From Phoebastria nigripes (lineage: Eukaryota > Chordata > Aves > Procellariiformes > Diomedeidae), in the NCBI GenBank assembly GCA_035582835.1, contig JAYKAV010001256.1:1051411-1115410 (forward strand): a stretch of DNA of 64,000 nucleotides. The letters are read 5' to 3'. The translations under genes were made by a program, and so were the position numbers. Positions 1 through 12,045 of the stretch are shown here, one piece after another. The notes under the pieces are model-generated. The model had not been told where the DNA came from and made no database searches. It saw only the letters and a list, made by a program, of their open reading frames with translations. The stretch's first letter is position 1. Each line of letters opens with the position of its first letter.

Positions 1-754
1 AGGATTTTAGAAGATTTTTCTTGTTCATCAATAACAAGTTACATTCAAATCAGCAGTTCAAATCAGCAATCACTTTCAGGAATATTAGTCTTCTATTATT
101 TTTTCTCTTTTATTTTGTTTCCTGGCCATGAAGAGTGAATTTAGTTGCAATTATGCCATTTTTATTATTAACCAAGTAGAAGACACTGGATATTCATATT
201 TCAAATAAAATATGGTAAAACCAACCTCAGGAAATTATAAATAATGCTTAAATCTTTTTTATTTCAGTAATGATAACAAATATATTAGAAATGTGGTTTC
301 TTTATAAGAAATGGCTAAATTTGAAAGAACAGGATTATATGTTTTTCCTGAAGAAACTCTCTGTGATATAAAAATAAACCCTTGCTTTTTTATGTCCTGC
401 ATTAATAACTGCACCTAGAAATAATACAGACAGCTGTGGTAGAATATGCATCACACAAACTCATTTATAAACAAAACTAACTTTATATATGGGAATTATG
501 ACAGAAGGGAGGTCTTTTGCAAGATAACTCATTTTTATAGAGGAAATGGTTCAGATGAACTTGACAGTTTTTTGAAAACAACAGAATCAGACTTTGTCCA
601 CCAGCTCAGCAGGGATTTTTGGCAAGCCTGGTTTTATAATTTGCCAGGGCCAGCTACTCCCTCTGCCACATGCACTGCACAAGTAACAGTAAATGAGTTG
701 GGGACGGCTTTTATTTGCAAGAAGCAATGACAGTGCCAGGACCACTGAATTTTT

Positions 755-784
755 AAAAAGAAGAAGAAGAAGAAGAAGAAAAAA
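755..784. repeat. (AAG)n microsatellite
   Basis: About eight AAG units run into a short poly(A). They produce an arginine/lysine-rich stretch in one reading frame, which is an artefact of the repeat and not a coding sign. Confidence 0.9.
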
Positions 785-2061
785 GGTGTGCTTTCTTTGC
801 CCCTGCTCTAAGGTGCTGACATGCCAGAGTAACTTTAACAGATTAACAAAATACTGTTCACAGATGTTGAACCTGCCTTTTACATGCTCAGCGATACATT
901 TTCAACCACCCACTCCTAGCATTCCCATTCATTTGCCTGCAGAATTTAATCTCACACACATACAGTAAATTTGATGGACAACTTATGCTGGATTCTCTCC
1001 CTAACAGGGTATTGCATCAGCCAGCAAGATTCAGAGTATTACAGTTTGTTGCTCTGCATCTCACAAGGCATCGTTATACCCACAGAGATGCTTTCACAGA
1101 CTATGCTACCCATAATGTCTTGGAGCAACCTTTCTGTCCTTCCTCCTCATTTGACTGACCCATACTCGTAATTCCCTTGCCATTTTCCTTCTGAATTTTT
1201 CCATTACCTNTTGTTTCCCTGTAGGTACTTTCCTCTGGAGCTAATGTCCCTTTGAAAATATTACTGTCTTTATATTTTGAGTCTAAAATGGTGTGTATGA
1301 GGGGGTTCACTGCTATCTTCAAGTGTGCATTCACAGACTGCCTTATTGTTGACAACCACAATTGTTCTCACTATTTGGCTGTATTTTCCAGGAGGCTCAT
1401 CCTTATTAGGTACTCAGTTTCTACTANTAATAAGGCTTAACTTAGAGATATTGCCACTCATCTCAGTATTTTGGGCTCAATCCTCTGAGGCAGAAAAGCA
1501 TCATAGTACCATTGAATTATGAACTTAGGGCACTGAGTTTGAGTGTCTTATGGAATGTCACAGAAATGATTCCTGCAAGAACATGGTTGATATTCAGAGG
1601 TGTGGGACCTCTGGTTTTGCAGTCAGAAAAAGCTTGACTTCTTTTTTTCCTATCTAAGATTACAAAGGTAAGGAAATAAGAAGATGAGGTAAATTGCATA
1701 TTTATGCTCATTTCCATCTCCCACAAGGAATCTGAGAGGTACTTAAAATGCAATTATTTGGTTCAGATATTCTGTCCAGGAAAATGTTTCCACGAGCTTT
1801 TTACAGACTTACTGTAAATAATACAATCACATGCTTCAATCATAAATAAGTGAGAAGGAGCAGGAGAGAGAGAACTGAGGCATAAGCAGAGATTGGAAGC
1901 CTGCTGCTGAATCTACAAGATAGCAGAATGCAGAGTGGCTGCTCCAGGTGATAGAGGAGAAACCAGGTCTACCAGGGATGACAAGGTTGGGTGAAAGAGG
2001 GAGTGGAGAAACTGGAAGTGTGAGACAAAGCCTGTGCAGGAGCCTCTGACACCTATAAGTG

Positions 2062-2129
2062 TTTTCGGTTTTTTTGGTTTTTGGTTTTTTTGGTTTTTTT
2101 TTTTTTTTTTNTTTTTTTTTTTTTTTTGG
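2062..2129. repeat. Poly(T)/GGTTTTT low-complexity tract
   Basis: A T-rich tract begins with interspersed GG dinucleotides and becomes a pure T run broken by one ambiguous base at 2111. The run could be the poly(A) tail of a minus-strand retrocopy, but the sequence upstream on the minus strand matches no gene I recognise. It is called simple low complexity. Confidence 0.85.
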
Positions 2130-3159
2130 TGTATGTGGGAATTTTGCAGGTTGTATCCTACTTTTTAGCAATGTCTTAAAAGAATATGCAAGACAACAAC
2201 GTCTTTTTTTGGCGTTGATTGCATAGAAAAGTGAAGCTGGGTCACTTCATAGCAACAAAAAAAAATTATTTTGAGTACACTCTAGTGCCATGAACATGTT
2301 TCTTGTTATACAGAAAGAAAACAAGGATCAACAGACCACAGCTGGAGAAATAGGGACAAATGGGTATGTTCATGACTTTGTTAGAGTCAGAGGATCCTAA
2401 ATGGTGGTCTCCAGGGAGCTGCTTCTTATTGTGGTCCTAGTGATGGAGATGGGTGAAGAATCTCTGGAGAACAAGATGGAGAAAATGGGTGGCTGTTCTA
2501 GGGTGAGACCTAAGGGAAGCACGAAGACTTGTTTAGGGAAAGTATAGGTGTGCATAAAGACACAACAGTAAATCCTGATGAAACTATGTACTTTAAAGAG
2601 GAGATAAAAGCTGTTCCATTATTATCCTCCTTGTGCCAACTCAAGCCCAATGGTCATTGCCAAAAAAAAAAAAAAAAGCCATGGAGATACATGCATTGCC
2701 ACAGTTGGACATCAAGACTCATCTAGATCTGTCCAAGAGTGATCCTTGGTTCAGAGGCCAATTGGAACATAAGAGCCCATGTTTGTGTTATTACATTTTC
2801 TCAGCCTCCAGAAGAGACTAGCCGTATGCAAACTGCCTGTGGTCCCAGATGCATAATAAATCCTGAACCATGCCCAGAAACAGTTTGGGGGAACAACAGT
2901 GTGCTTAGATCCCAATCTAACTGTTGTATAATAGGACAGTTGAAGTCCAGTGCCCAGGAATGTTTCTCCTTTACAGTTTATTGGTATACATGTGGCTATC
3001 ATGATCAGCCCTAGTGCAAGGCAACTGCTGAGCATTAGATGACTTTTGAAAGCATGTACTGTGTTAGCTCCAAACCAGCCATCTACATGGATTTCCATAT
3101 CCTTATAAGATTTTCTATGTCATATCTAGCAAGGTATTATCTACTGATCTCAGACCAAG

Positions 3160-3310
3160 ACACTGAGAATTACAGACCTCAGTCCTCTGTGTGACACCAA
3201 TATTTTTCTAACCTCTGACAAGAGTTTGACTCAGTTTCTCTTTTTACGGGTGTTTGTAAAGATTAAGTCATTACAGCCAAGCTCTTTGAAGATAAGAATC
3301 CTCTGTAACG
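3160..3310 (+). mobile_element. MIR SINE relic
   Basis: The order of short blocks matches the body of a MIR (mammalian-wide interspersed repeat, also present in birds and reptiles): CTGTGTGAC near 3187, TAACCTCTG near 3209, CTCAGTTTCTC near 3230, GTAAAGATTAAGTCATTA near 3255 and AAGCTCTTTGAAGATAAG near 3280. These correspond to the MIR core and its 3' end in the plus direction. The tRNA-like head is missing or too decayed to see. It lies just upstream of another very old element, the L2-like LINE at 3605, which could have supplied the machinery, because MIR is thought to be mobilised by L2 (known of the family). This is block-level recognition by eye without an alignment. Confidence 0.75.
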
Positions 3311-3604
3311 GTTATGTATAATTATCCTTTCTTATTTTAAGCAGAGTTGATGACACCCTGTCTACAAGTCTGCTAAGTGAACCTGGTTACAGCAAGNAAT
3401 GTCTTGGCCCAATGTCACCCTTTTGCCTAACTGTAAAATATGCCAAAAATATGTGCCAAACTGAATTTTGGTGACTATTACATGTAATTTTTTTGAGACC
3501 TCTGCCATAATTAAACCTTCATAAAAACGTGAAATATTAAGATCTAGGTTTGGTATTTGATTGAACTATTAAAAAGGCTCCAGATTATATGTCCTGAAAA
3601 TCTT

Positions 3605-4180
3605 ATAGGCTTCTGGCCACAGATGGCTTATGTAGGTCATCACTTTTCTGCAGATGACACCCATTTCTATATCTTCNTTGACTTACTCTTCTATCCTTCA
3701 GTTTCCCATTTATCTGCTTGTCTCGGCTCTGTCATCTCTTGGTTACACCATAACTTTTTCCTACTGAATCCTTCAAAGCCTGAAGGCATAATGTGGATAA
3801 AGAGTTATTGCTGTCCGATGTCTCTAGCTTTGTGATTGTCATTTTTCACTTTGCTTTCAGGGATGGAAATTCCAAGACTTGCCCTTGACTCTGAGGTTAT
3901 TTTTTCCTCCCACAGCTTTTCAGCCTGTTTCCATGCATAGAGCTTTCTCTGGAGTGCTGCCAGAAGTTATCTTTATCCCATCACCCTCCTGCTGTTGCCA
4001 AAACCCTTACTCATATGCCAATTGCAATTCAATCGTTCATAATCTCTCTTAATTTCTTGTACATGCATTTTGCAGGGTGATGCCAAGCTACTGTCAAAGA
4101 ACATCCATTTCCAATCCATAAATGCCATCAATGCTATCCCCATAATCTTATAGCCATCCTCTTGCTGTCATATAATAACG
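3605..4180 (+). pseudogene. L2-like LINE reverse-transcriptase relic
   Basis: One frame (3557-3835) carries SADDTHFYIF at codons 31-40, close to the (Y)ADDTQLYLSF catalytic block of L2-clade LINEs. The two aspartates of the active site are kept. SHLSACLGSVISWL (codons 50-63) and LLNPSKPE (69-76) follow, matching the downstream region of L2 enzymes in the right order and spacing. After a stop at 3833-3835 the same frame resumes and at 3884-3913 reads LDSEVIFSSH, the next conserved L2 block, before another stop at 3938-3940. The continued frame across two stops shows that this is a decayed coding sequence. The normal role would be target-primed reverse transcription. CR1-clade L3 is an alternative, but the ADDTxxY block and the LNPSKPE block favour L2. 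It is not functional. Confidence 0.75.
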
Positions 4181-4868
4181 AGACTGTCCACTGACTGAAA
4201 TACAGGAACCAAACACAAGTGTTAAACAGAGGAAATGAAAGGAACTTTTTGATCAAATACTAAGCTAGCAGACTTTCAGACTTCAGGCTCCGTGATTGTT
4301 TCATAACTATAAGTTTCTACCTTATCCACAAGCCAATTGTCTTGGACATCACCAGGTCTTAACCAGTTTGGGTCCCTACCTCCTTCTAAAAGCCATTTTC
4401 AGTTCAAATGTATATATCACAGTTTAAAACCACAACAAAAGTCTTCTGCAAGTTGAACATGTGAGTTAAAAACAGCAATGCCTGATGCTGAAGTCATCTC
4501 AGTGTCTGATACTTCCTGCCACCTGGTGGAAAGGTTTCTTAGTTGCACTTTTCTCTTGGTTGAGTTCATTAAAGTGAGGATTTCTGGGAGTATTCCCAGT
4601 TTTCTAATGTGCAGTCCTGGTTTCAGCTGGGATAGAGTTAATTTTCTTCCTAGTNGCTGGTATAGTGCTGTGTTTTGGATTTAGTACAAGAATAATGTTG
4701 ATAACACACTGATGTTTTAGTTGTTGCTAAGTAATGTTTACACTAGTTAAGGACTTTTCAGCTTCCCATGCTCTGCCAGGTGCACAAGAAGCTGGGAGGG
4801 AGCATAGCCAGAACAGCTGACCCAAACTGGCCAACAGGGTATTCCATACCATATGACATCATGCTCAA

Positions 4869-4876
4869 TATATAAG
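4869..4876 (+). promoter_or_regulatory. LTR 1 TATA box
   Basis: TATATAAG lies after the shared ATGCTCA block, in the same place as the TATA box of LTR 2. It would set transcription start about 25-30 bases downstream, near the 18-bp palindrome at 4896-4913. Its activity is unknown. Confidence 0.7.
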
Positions 4877-5039
4877 TTAGGGGGAGTTGGCCGGGGAGCA
4901 GCGATCGCTGCTCGGGGACTGGCTGGGCATCAGTCAGCAGGTGGTGAGCAATTGCATTGTGCACCACTTCTTTTGTATATTCTATCATCATCATCATCAT
5001 TATTATTCCCCTCTCCCCCCCCCCTTCCTTTTCTGTTCT

Positions 5040-5045
5040 ATTAAA
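5040..5045 (+). terminator. LTR 1 poly(A) signal
   Basis: ATTAAA is followed by the CCGTCTTTATCTCA block that also follows the ATTAAA of LTR 2. It would mark the 3' end of R. The call rests on position and on the shared context. Confidence 0.7.
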
Positions 5046-5166
5046 CCGTCTTTATCTCAGTCNACAAATGTTACTTTTTTTTTCGGTTGTCCCCGCCATC
5101 CCACTGGGGGTGGAGTGAGCCAGCGGTTGTGTGGTGTTTGGCTGCCTGCCGGGTTAAACCACAAGA

Positions 5167-8100
5167 GCAGTGCAGGTCAGAAAGGCTAAATATACCCAAC
5201 CAACTAGCTGAGTTACCTTCCAGACCATAGCAGTGGGACCCCAGGACAGCACAGACTGGGAAATCTGCCCAAGGTCCAGGCAGATGGTTACTCACAGTAG
5301 GCTTCATCGTGCCATTGCTACCCCGAAGCCTGGATTGTCTTAAAGCTGGCTTGAGCCTGTTTCCATGAGTCAGTCACTGCATTTTAGACTTACTATAAGA
5401 TCTGTCATGTGCTAATATAAAACAGATTGTCCTGTAGCTGTTTAAATTGTAACAACAGTGGGTGTTATGTCCTTATTGATTTTAACACTGTTGCTTGCCC
5501 TGTTTGTGCTCTATTCCATAAAATGGGCAAGATGGCAATGCGAGTGAAGGTCCTTTTTCAGTGTACACTGTATATTCTCTTCTGTGCTTGCTCCACAGTG
5601 AATGTCATGGTGAACAATTGCCACTGCCGTGTAAAGATGCTACGTAAAGATGAAGGTCTATTGAGAATGAAGGTCATGCTCCATCTTGAAAAGTTGACTT
5701 CAGGCCTTGAGGCAGATGAGGGGCTTAGAGATTTCAGGCTCTAGTTACTATGTTCCATTATGTCTAAAAAAAGGTTTTATAGCTGATTGTGAGACATACA
5801 GATATGAGAGAGATACAGCTTGAGGCAAAGGCATTTTTAGTTTCTGAATTGTGGTAAGGACATTTTTGGCAACACACTAAATATACAAATTCTGCATTTC
5901 ATCCAGTGACTCCTGAAGGTAAAACGTAGAAGCTATTCCGAGAGCAGATACCAAAACTCAAGACTGACATTTCCCAGGCAAGTATTTCCTATCTTTGGGA
6001 TGCACAGCTATGCTTCATCTTGTCTTTTCTTATTTGACCTATTGCATTCCTGATTGCACTGTGGTACAGATTAAACAGCAGAGATAGAAGATGCTCCTCT
6101 TTTCCGACCTCAGTCCTAATCTCAGTTTTATCTCTAACCTAAAATTAATGCTCCCTTTTGGACTGTAAGGACCTGAGATTTATTTTGGAAAGGAACTAGT
6201 TAAACCATGGTGAAAAAGATGAGAAACACCTCCTCTTCTTGATCTCACCCTATTACTACTACTGACACCAATGACAGTGACACTAATGACTACTACTACT
6301 AAAGGTTTCTTGTTCATGTGTCTAAATCACTAGAAAACTAGGTGCTTTTGATTTGCAGTGGCTGAAGAAGGCTGTTGTACTGCCTAAACTTCAGATATTT
6401 AGACAAATCGGTGGACATAGGACTCCTTACAGAGTCACTCTAGGTAGCTACTAAACTTCATTGAATTCTGGAATTTCACTTCAGATGACATCATGGGCAC
6501 TCTAAATCAACTTGCCGGAGTGAGTAGCCAAGTTTGTAGGCATTAAAACAATTGATAGAGCTAGGAATCTTCAAAAAATTGGTTTCCACTAAGACCTATG
6601 AATCCAAATGAAAATTATGCACCTAAATCCCATGTAAGATCAGGGTTGAAAGTGGTGGGAATGCTGTGCTGAAGAGCAGAATTGGATCTTGGCCCAAGTT
6701 TCAGGCCAGAGACATAACAAGATACATCCCTCCCCAGATACTTTCTGAGGTGAAGACATCCAAAGTCTGTCACAACACTGCAACCCATAAGTTAAAAGCA
6801 AGGCTTTTTTTATGTTTCACCCACTCAAACGTCAATCAGGAAGCCTCTTGTGAAACAGCTCTACCATCCTACACTGAAAAGAGGTGTCATGCAGCAGTGC
6901 CTTGCTGTAAAGGGTTGTTCATTTTTTCAGCAAGTTTCCTTGATTGTGAACAAACAAAAAACCTTTTTTAACTTCCTGATTTGTTGCAACTGTACTACAA
7001 CTAAAATAAAAATTATCCTCTTTAGCCAGTGAATGTTGAAATATTTGTGAGATTATTCACGCTACAAAGTGAAGCTCTCCAGCCTTGAACGTTCCTCAGC
7101 TAAGATATATGCTATCTATATTTCCTTTGAGATATTCCTATGTTTCCTCAGCTAAGATATATGCTATCTATGTTTCCTTTTTTAATTTTGGGCAAAAAAA
7201 AAAAGAAAAGGAGAAAAGAAACTATACCTGAAAAAAAAAAAAAAAAGCATCTACAGCTAATTTACAGTGTTACCTAGAAATGCCTCGTCCTGGCTAACAT
7301 TAGAAATAAATATCTATCAGCTAAACAGAATTATTTTTTTATCAGCACAAAGGAATAAATGTCTATATGAGTAATCTGTCTAACCATGAAAAATAAAATT
7401 TGCTTCCCAATGTCAGCTGGGTTCACTTAGTCTAAACTGTCCCTACAATTTAAATTATAATTTTTATTGATGTTTAAGTTTCTTATCAGAAAAAAATTGA
7501 AAGCAGGAACACTCAGATAAATTCATCCTGATACAAGTTCCATGAAGCTTTTTTTATTGGTGACTCTGACCCTCTGTTTGCTTGCCTCTTTACTTAACCT
7601 TACTTAAAAGATGGTCTAAATTACTCTTCTTAGAAGATGGTTTAAGTTTATCAGTTACATGCTACATTTAATTTTTTTTTTTTTGTTTCAATAGACTGAC
7701 AAGTTTTAGGGAAAGGGAAATAGGAAACTCTGCATACCTGAAAATGTTTTGTGAACGGCAAGATCTATAGATCAATAATTGTAGATAATTCAAAGTGTGT
7801 TCAACTGGACTTCTCAGCCACTGACAGCAGGAAAGTGCCCTGCTTCCTCGTGTTCTCTTGAAATAAGATTCTTCAAAAGCTGGGATAATTTAGTGTTATT
7901 TTCCATGTTAATTATACATTGAGGAAAGCACCTGATAGCGCAGCATGGGCATTTCTCTGTCATGGATGTAAATTGAGGTCTTGGGGGTGCAAGTTTTCAT
8001 CTTTATTCTTTCTGGATGGACAGTTTCCCCATAGAAAGAGCTGTGTGTACCATCACTGGAAAAATCAAAAGCTTCAGGTAAACACAGACAGATTTTCCCT

Positions 8101-10929
8101 CGTCTTTATCATGCTTGTGCAGGTACAAATTTACAGCAAGATTTTCACAGCAGTGTACCTTCAGTGTACAAATGGAAAACTCTCCAGAAAATGAAAGGAG
8201 GCAGATGCCTAGTGCAAGTGGAAGTTTTCAGAGGTATGTATTAGTTTCTATTGACTTTGCAAAGTAGTTAACCTCTGCAGGAAGACTGGGCTGTTACTTC
8301 ATTTGCATAAGAGTTATTTAAAGTTCAGCGGAACCTCTGAATCTTTACATGATAAAGGAAAAGAAGAAAAGAGGAGAGATGCAAGAAGCAGGAATATAGA
8401 GAATGTGTCTTGCAACTACCTTAAACAGGAAAGAGCAGTAAACAAATTTTAAAATTGCTTGGCAGGTGGCTGCTCTACTTATCCAGGAAGCCAATAGCTG
8501 TAGAACCAGGTTGGTTATTAAGCTGTATCTAAGACTGTTCAGCTGAAGTCAAAGCAAAGCTCAGTGTGACTTAGATCATTGTGTATGGGATGACAGAAAT
8601 CAAGAAGCAAAAGATCACAGAAGAAAGAAGTGCTTGATCTTCAGGAATGATGAATAACAACAAAACAGACACATGGACTTATGCATTTAAGTCAATGGGA
8701 CTACCTGCACCTTGCAAAATTAAGTCAAGTAAGAGAGTAGCTCTGGGGGAAATCTGCAGATGTTGACCTCCTAAAAAAGGAGAAAGCAGAAGGGATGAAG
8801 TACAGACAAAATGAAAACAGAGGAAAATGCAGAATTGAAGACAAGATCCAAGTTAATTTTATTAGAACTGCGTTGGCATTCCATTTTCATCTTAACCACT
8901 TACTAGACAGTAGGCTCAAGGAAAGTGTTTCTGACTTTTTAAAAATGAGCTAAGCCTTTTATGACACCCTACCCTTGGTTAAATCTGAAGTTATGCAACA
9001 AATATATTGGCTTAAAAGTAATTTTTGTAATTTAGTCTCCCTTTTCTCCTCTCTACAGCATCTTGGATGAGAACTGTCTACACTCATTTCTGTGCCATCT
9101 ATCAAACACATAGACAACTCTGTCAGCTCAGACTGGGGCCACAAAATGCAGCTTGATATAATTTTGACAAAGTCTAACAACTGTCCTACCTCTTGCCTGA
9201 TGCCCTTCAAGAAAGACGTCTGCCAGTGTACATCTGTTATGGCCAACCTCCCATGGTCCACCACCAGTCAAAAAAAAGTCTGAAACTGGGAGCATTTTGA
9301 AATACAATTCAGTGACACAATAGGGGGAAGTAGAAACAGACTTGAATTTTCTTCTCNCTCTATTTATGAGCACTATTTGGATAATTGTTCCGAAGTGGTA
9401 AATCTTTGGATATACATGTACTGTAAAATATATTATCTGTCTTTCAATGATGAGCAACAGACTCTTTTTCACACCTGGGTCTTATGGAAGTCCAGATTTG
9501 TGTCTTTGGCTGATGTCACTGATGTGTTTTTGCATGCTGTGTACTGAACTGGACACCTGTTAGAGTCAGCAGATGATGTCCTCTGACCTTGAGTAGATTG
9601 ACTCAAACCGTCTTTGTTTATATACCCATGGACATACAGAAAAGGAGGAGAGAAGAATTATTTGTGTTATGTAAAAACAGGCAAAGTAAGTCCTGCCTGA
9701 ACACTCCCCAAACACAGTGTTTACTCAGGAAGAGCAGTATTATTCTTAAGACCTGAGTATTTTGAACAAGCATTCTTTCCTGTAACTACTGAGCACAAAG
9801 ACCAATAACCTTGCACAACCCATAATACTGATGTTTCTGAGATTGTGCTCTTCCTGCCTTGGTCTTACACAGACAATCTNAAGTGGTAGTGAAATACAGT
9901 CAAATCATGGTTGTAGCAAGTCAATTCCATTTTGTATTGTTCCTAGCCACTAAACAACATGCAGTCCAAGCAATGAAGAATCACATCCCTTTTCTTTATG
10001 AAAACCCTAAGAGCTTAAAGTCCAGGAGTAACCTTAACGAATGTTGACCATGTTTGCTAGTGCTAAGTTGAGTTTCACCTACTGTCATGAAACCACTCCT
10101 TTTTTGGGGGAAAATTACTTGGAGAAAACACTGTGTTTATGGTGCACTGCATAGGGTCTAACTCAGCAAGGTAACAACAGTGAAGGCTACTAGAGGCTAC
10201 TGCAATATAGATGATGAATGTTAATGTATTTGTATTTCTTAAGGGCACCGTATGATTCTCTTCATCCATAGGTACTTTTTACTAATCAAGACAGCCTAGT
10301 GTCATAGGCTAATATTTCGCTCTTAGTCTTGTTCCATCCCTCACGTCACCTGGACCTATGAAATTGATCCAGGGTGCTTGAAACACAAGAATCCTTCTCC
10401 TCACAACCATTCATTATGTTTTATTTCACTTAAGTTATTTTTAATCCACTGCAAGACTATGCTCCTTACCCTGTGAAGATTTATTCTCTTTGAGAGTTCC
10501 TTATAAAGAAGTATCAAAGTAAGTTATGTCCATTGAGTCACCTTTATGTACTGTTTTATTAACTTCTTCAAGGAATCTGAACAGGTCAGAGGTGTGCTAT
10601 TTTTCTTTGAAGAGCTTATGACCCTATTCCCCAAGTACTGTACTACTCTCTCCTTAATTAAGCCCCTACCATTTCCTTGTCCTTTTTATTTCCAATTTGC
10701 ACCTTAGCTGAGGTAGTTTATGTTCCAATATATACACAGGTAGGATTTCCAGATCTTTAAAACAAGCTTTGTGGTTTGCTTTCCTTCCCGAACCCAAAGA
10801 TATGACATAATTTATATGCATTAACAATGGCAAGAATCTAATTTCACAGCAGGAAAATTCCAGCTTAAAAGGAATTATTGGCTTGGCTAATTTTTCTACT
10901 GAGGTTCACTGTATTCACTGGAGAAACAT
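5167..10929. other. Unassigned noncoding stretch
   Basis: There is no gene or clear repeat apart from the tandem duplication at 7092-7180 and short A/T runs near 7192-7245 and 7670. Interspersed ACT trinucleotides occur at 6250-6300. The part at 6400-6650 contains TAGGCATT and GCACCTAAATCCCAT phrases that recur elsewhere in the window and may mark an old repeat (see findings). The minus frame at 9128-9472 has 114 codons but no recognisable domain. Confidence 0.55.
7092..7180. repeat. 52-bp tandem duplication
   Basis: A 37-base block beginning TTCCTCAGCTAAGATATATG occurs at 7092-7128 and again at 7144-7180, offset by 52 bases, with one difference (ATA versus ATG in the TCTAT-TTTCC part). The near identity indicates a fairly recent local duplication. 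A third copy is not seen. Confidence 0.9.
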
Positions 10930-12045
10930 GACTTCAATAGATCCATAGAAAGGGTGTCTGGAGGAGACTTCTGGAGTTCTCTGGTTCACATTCCTGCTTG
11001 AAGCAGTGCCGGTGTCCCCATCACTAGGTGTGGCCCACTCCATGACTTCGTCTAGGAGAGTCTTGAAGCTCTCCAAGGATGGAGATTCCACAGCCTCTGT
11101 GGGTAACCTGTTCCAGTGCTGTATTACCTTCCCAGTGATGTTTTTTTTTTTTTTTTAACTAACACCTGATCTGAACCTCTTAAGCCACAGCATGTGGCCA
11201 TTACTCCTTGTTTTGCCATCTTTTACTTCCAAGAAGAGTTTGGCTTGATCTTCTCTGAAAACCCCCTCCACATAGTTCCTCACTGGTATTAGATTCACCT
11301 GTTTGCCTCTACGTTCTAAACAAGCCCAGGTATTGCTACCTGTGGACTACGTGCCCTTGGCCTCTGCTGAACTTCATAGTCACTCTCTCCATTACTTTTG
11401 AGTTGGACTGAGTACTACTCAATGTGGAATCTCACCAGTGCTGAGCAGAGAAAGATAGCTTACTTTGATCTGCTGGACATGCTTTTCGGTAGTCTAATAT
11501 GCAATCTACCCAGTTCCTGGTGATAGCATATTCAGTGGCTCATATTCCACCTTGGAGACCACTGTGATCACCAAACCCTTCTCAGTAGCGCTATTACTCT
11601 ACTAGACTCTTCCCATCCTGTGCTGATGCTTAGGATTATTCTGTCATAAGTGTACAACTTTCCAGTTTTCCTTGCTGAATCTAATAATGTTTTTGTTATA
11701 TCATTCCTCAAGTTTGTCTAGGCCACTCTGGATGGAAGCTCTGCTATTTGTTGCAAGCCACTCTGCAAGTTTATAGTCACCTGCAAATTTGTTGAAGGTA
11801 CACTTCATCGTTGTCTAGGTCTTTGATGAAAATGTTGAACAGTATGGGTCCCAGCACTGAACTTTAGGATACTCATTACTGTCAGCCAGCTGGATGGTGA
11901 GCCACTGATCACCACTCTTTAAGTCTGGTGATCCAGTTAATTTTCTTCCCACCTTACAGTCTGTTCATCTACCCTGTATTTCCTTAGTTTCCAAATGAAA
12001 ATGCAGTGGGAAATAACATCAGAGAAAGCTTTCGAATTGCATATC
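10930..12045 (-). mobile_element. CR1 LINE, old, 5'-truncated
   Basis: The plus strand shows the reverse complement of a CR1 3' half. The 3' UTR end is degraded near 10940 (ATAGATCCATAGAAAGGG), followed by the block with TCTTGAAGCTCTCCAAGGATGGAGATTCCACAGCCTCTGTGGG (11060-11105). The region encoding the C-terminal part of ORF2 then runs through to GAAAATGTTGAACAGTATGGGTCCCAGCACTGA (11826-11858), which corresponds to the CR1 block just after the catalytic aspartates. Nothing CR1-like is seen beyond about 12045. A 16-base poly(T) lies inside at about 11142-11157. The reading frame is destroyed. By eye, divergence is far greater than in the copy at 16534. Confidence 0.85.

Larger units (their letters stand above)
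1..3159. other. Unassigned noncoding stretch
   Basis: AT-rich sequence with no recognisable gene or repeat family. It holds an (AAG)n microsatellite and a long poly(T) tract, listed separately. Short open frames occur on both strands (for example minus 2751-3098, 115 codons), but none shows a domain, signal peptide or recognisable motif, and their lengths fit chance. The part at 1836-2050 is somewhat richer in GC and purines, but I could not assign it. Confidence 0.6.
4613..5166 (+). mobile_element. Endogenous retrovirus solo LTR 1
   Basis: It is homologous to the LTR at 13343-13936 in the same orientation. Shared blocks are the CTGGTTT...GCTGGG...AGAGTTAATTTTCTTC start, the GATGTTTTAGTT and GGTGCACAAGAAG blocks, TATTCCATACCATATG, a TATA box (4869-4876), an ATTAAA poly(A) signal (5040-5045) and an end in GGGTTAAACCACAA. 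That gives U3, R and U5 in the plus direction. No gag, pol or env follows, so this is a solo LTR left by recombination. A (TCA)n/(TTA)n tract and a poly(C) lie between TATA and the poly(A) signal. The start is degraded (AGTCCTGG where a TG would be expected) and I see no convincing target duplication, which suggests greater age than LTR 2. The type looks avian; I do not assign a family name. Confidence 0.85.

Noticed and set aside
2062..2129. Poly(T) tract as the tail of a minus-strand processed pseudogene
   Set aside because: The adjoining minus-strand sequence matches no gene I can recognise, and the tract contains regular GG interruptions typical of simple sequence.
2751..3098. 115-codon minus frame
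   Set aside because: No domain, and length within chance. The apparent hydrophobic stretch is not a clear signal peptide.
5500..5560. MIR core fragment around ATTCCATAAAATGGGCAAG
   Set aside because: Only one short phrase matches and no neighbouring MIR block is present.
9128..9472. 114-codon minus frame
   Set aside because: No domain recognised and no support from context.
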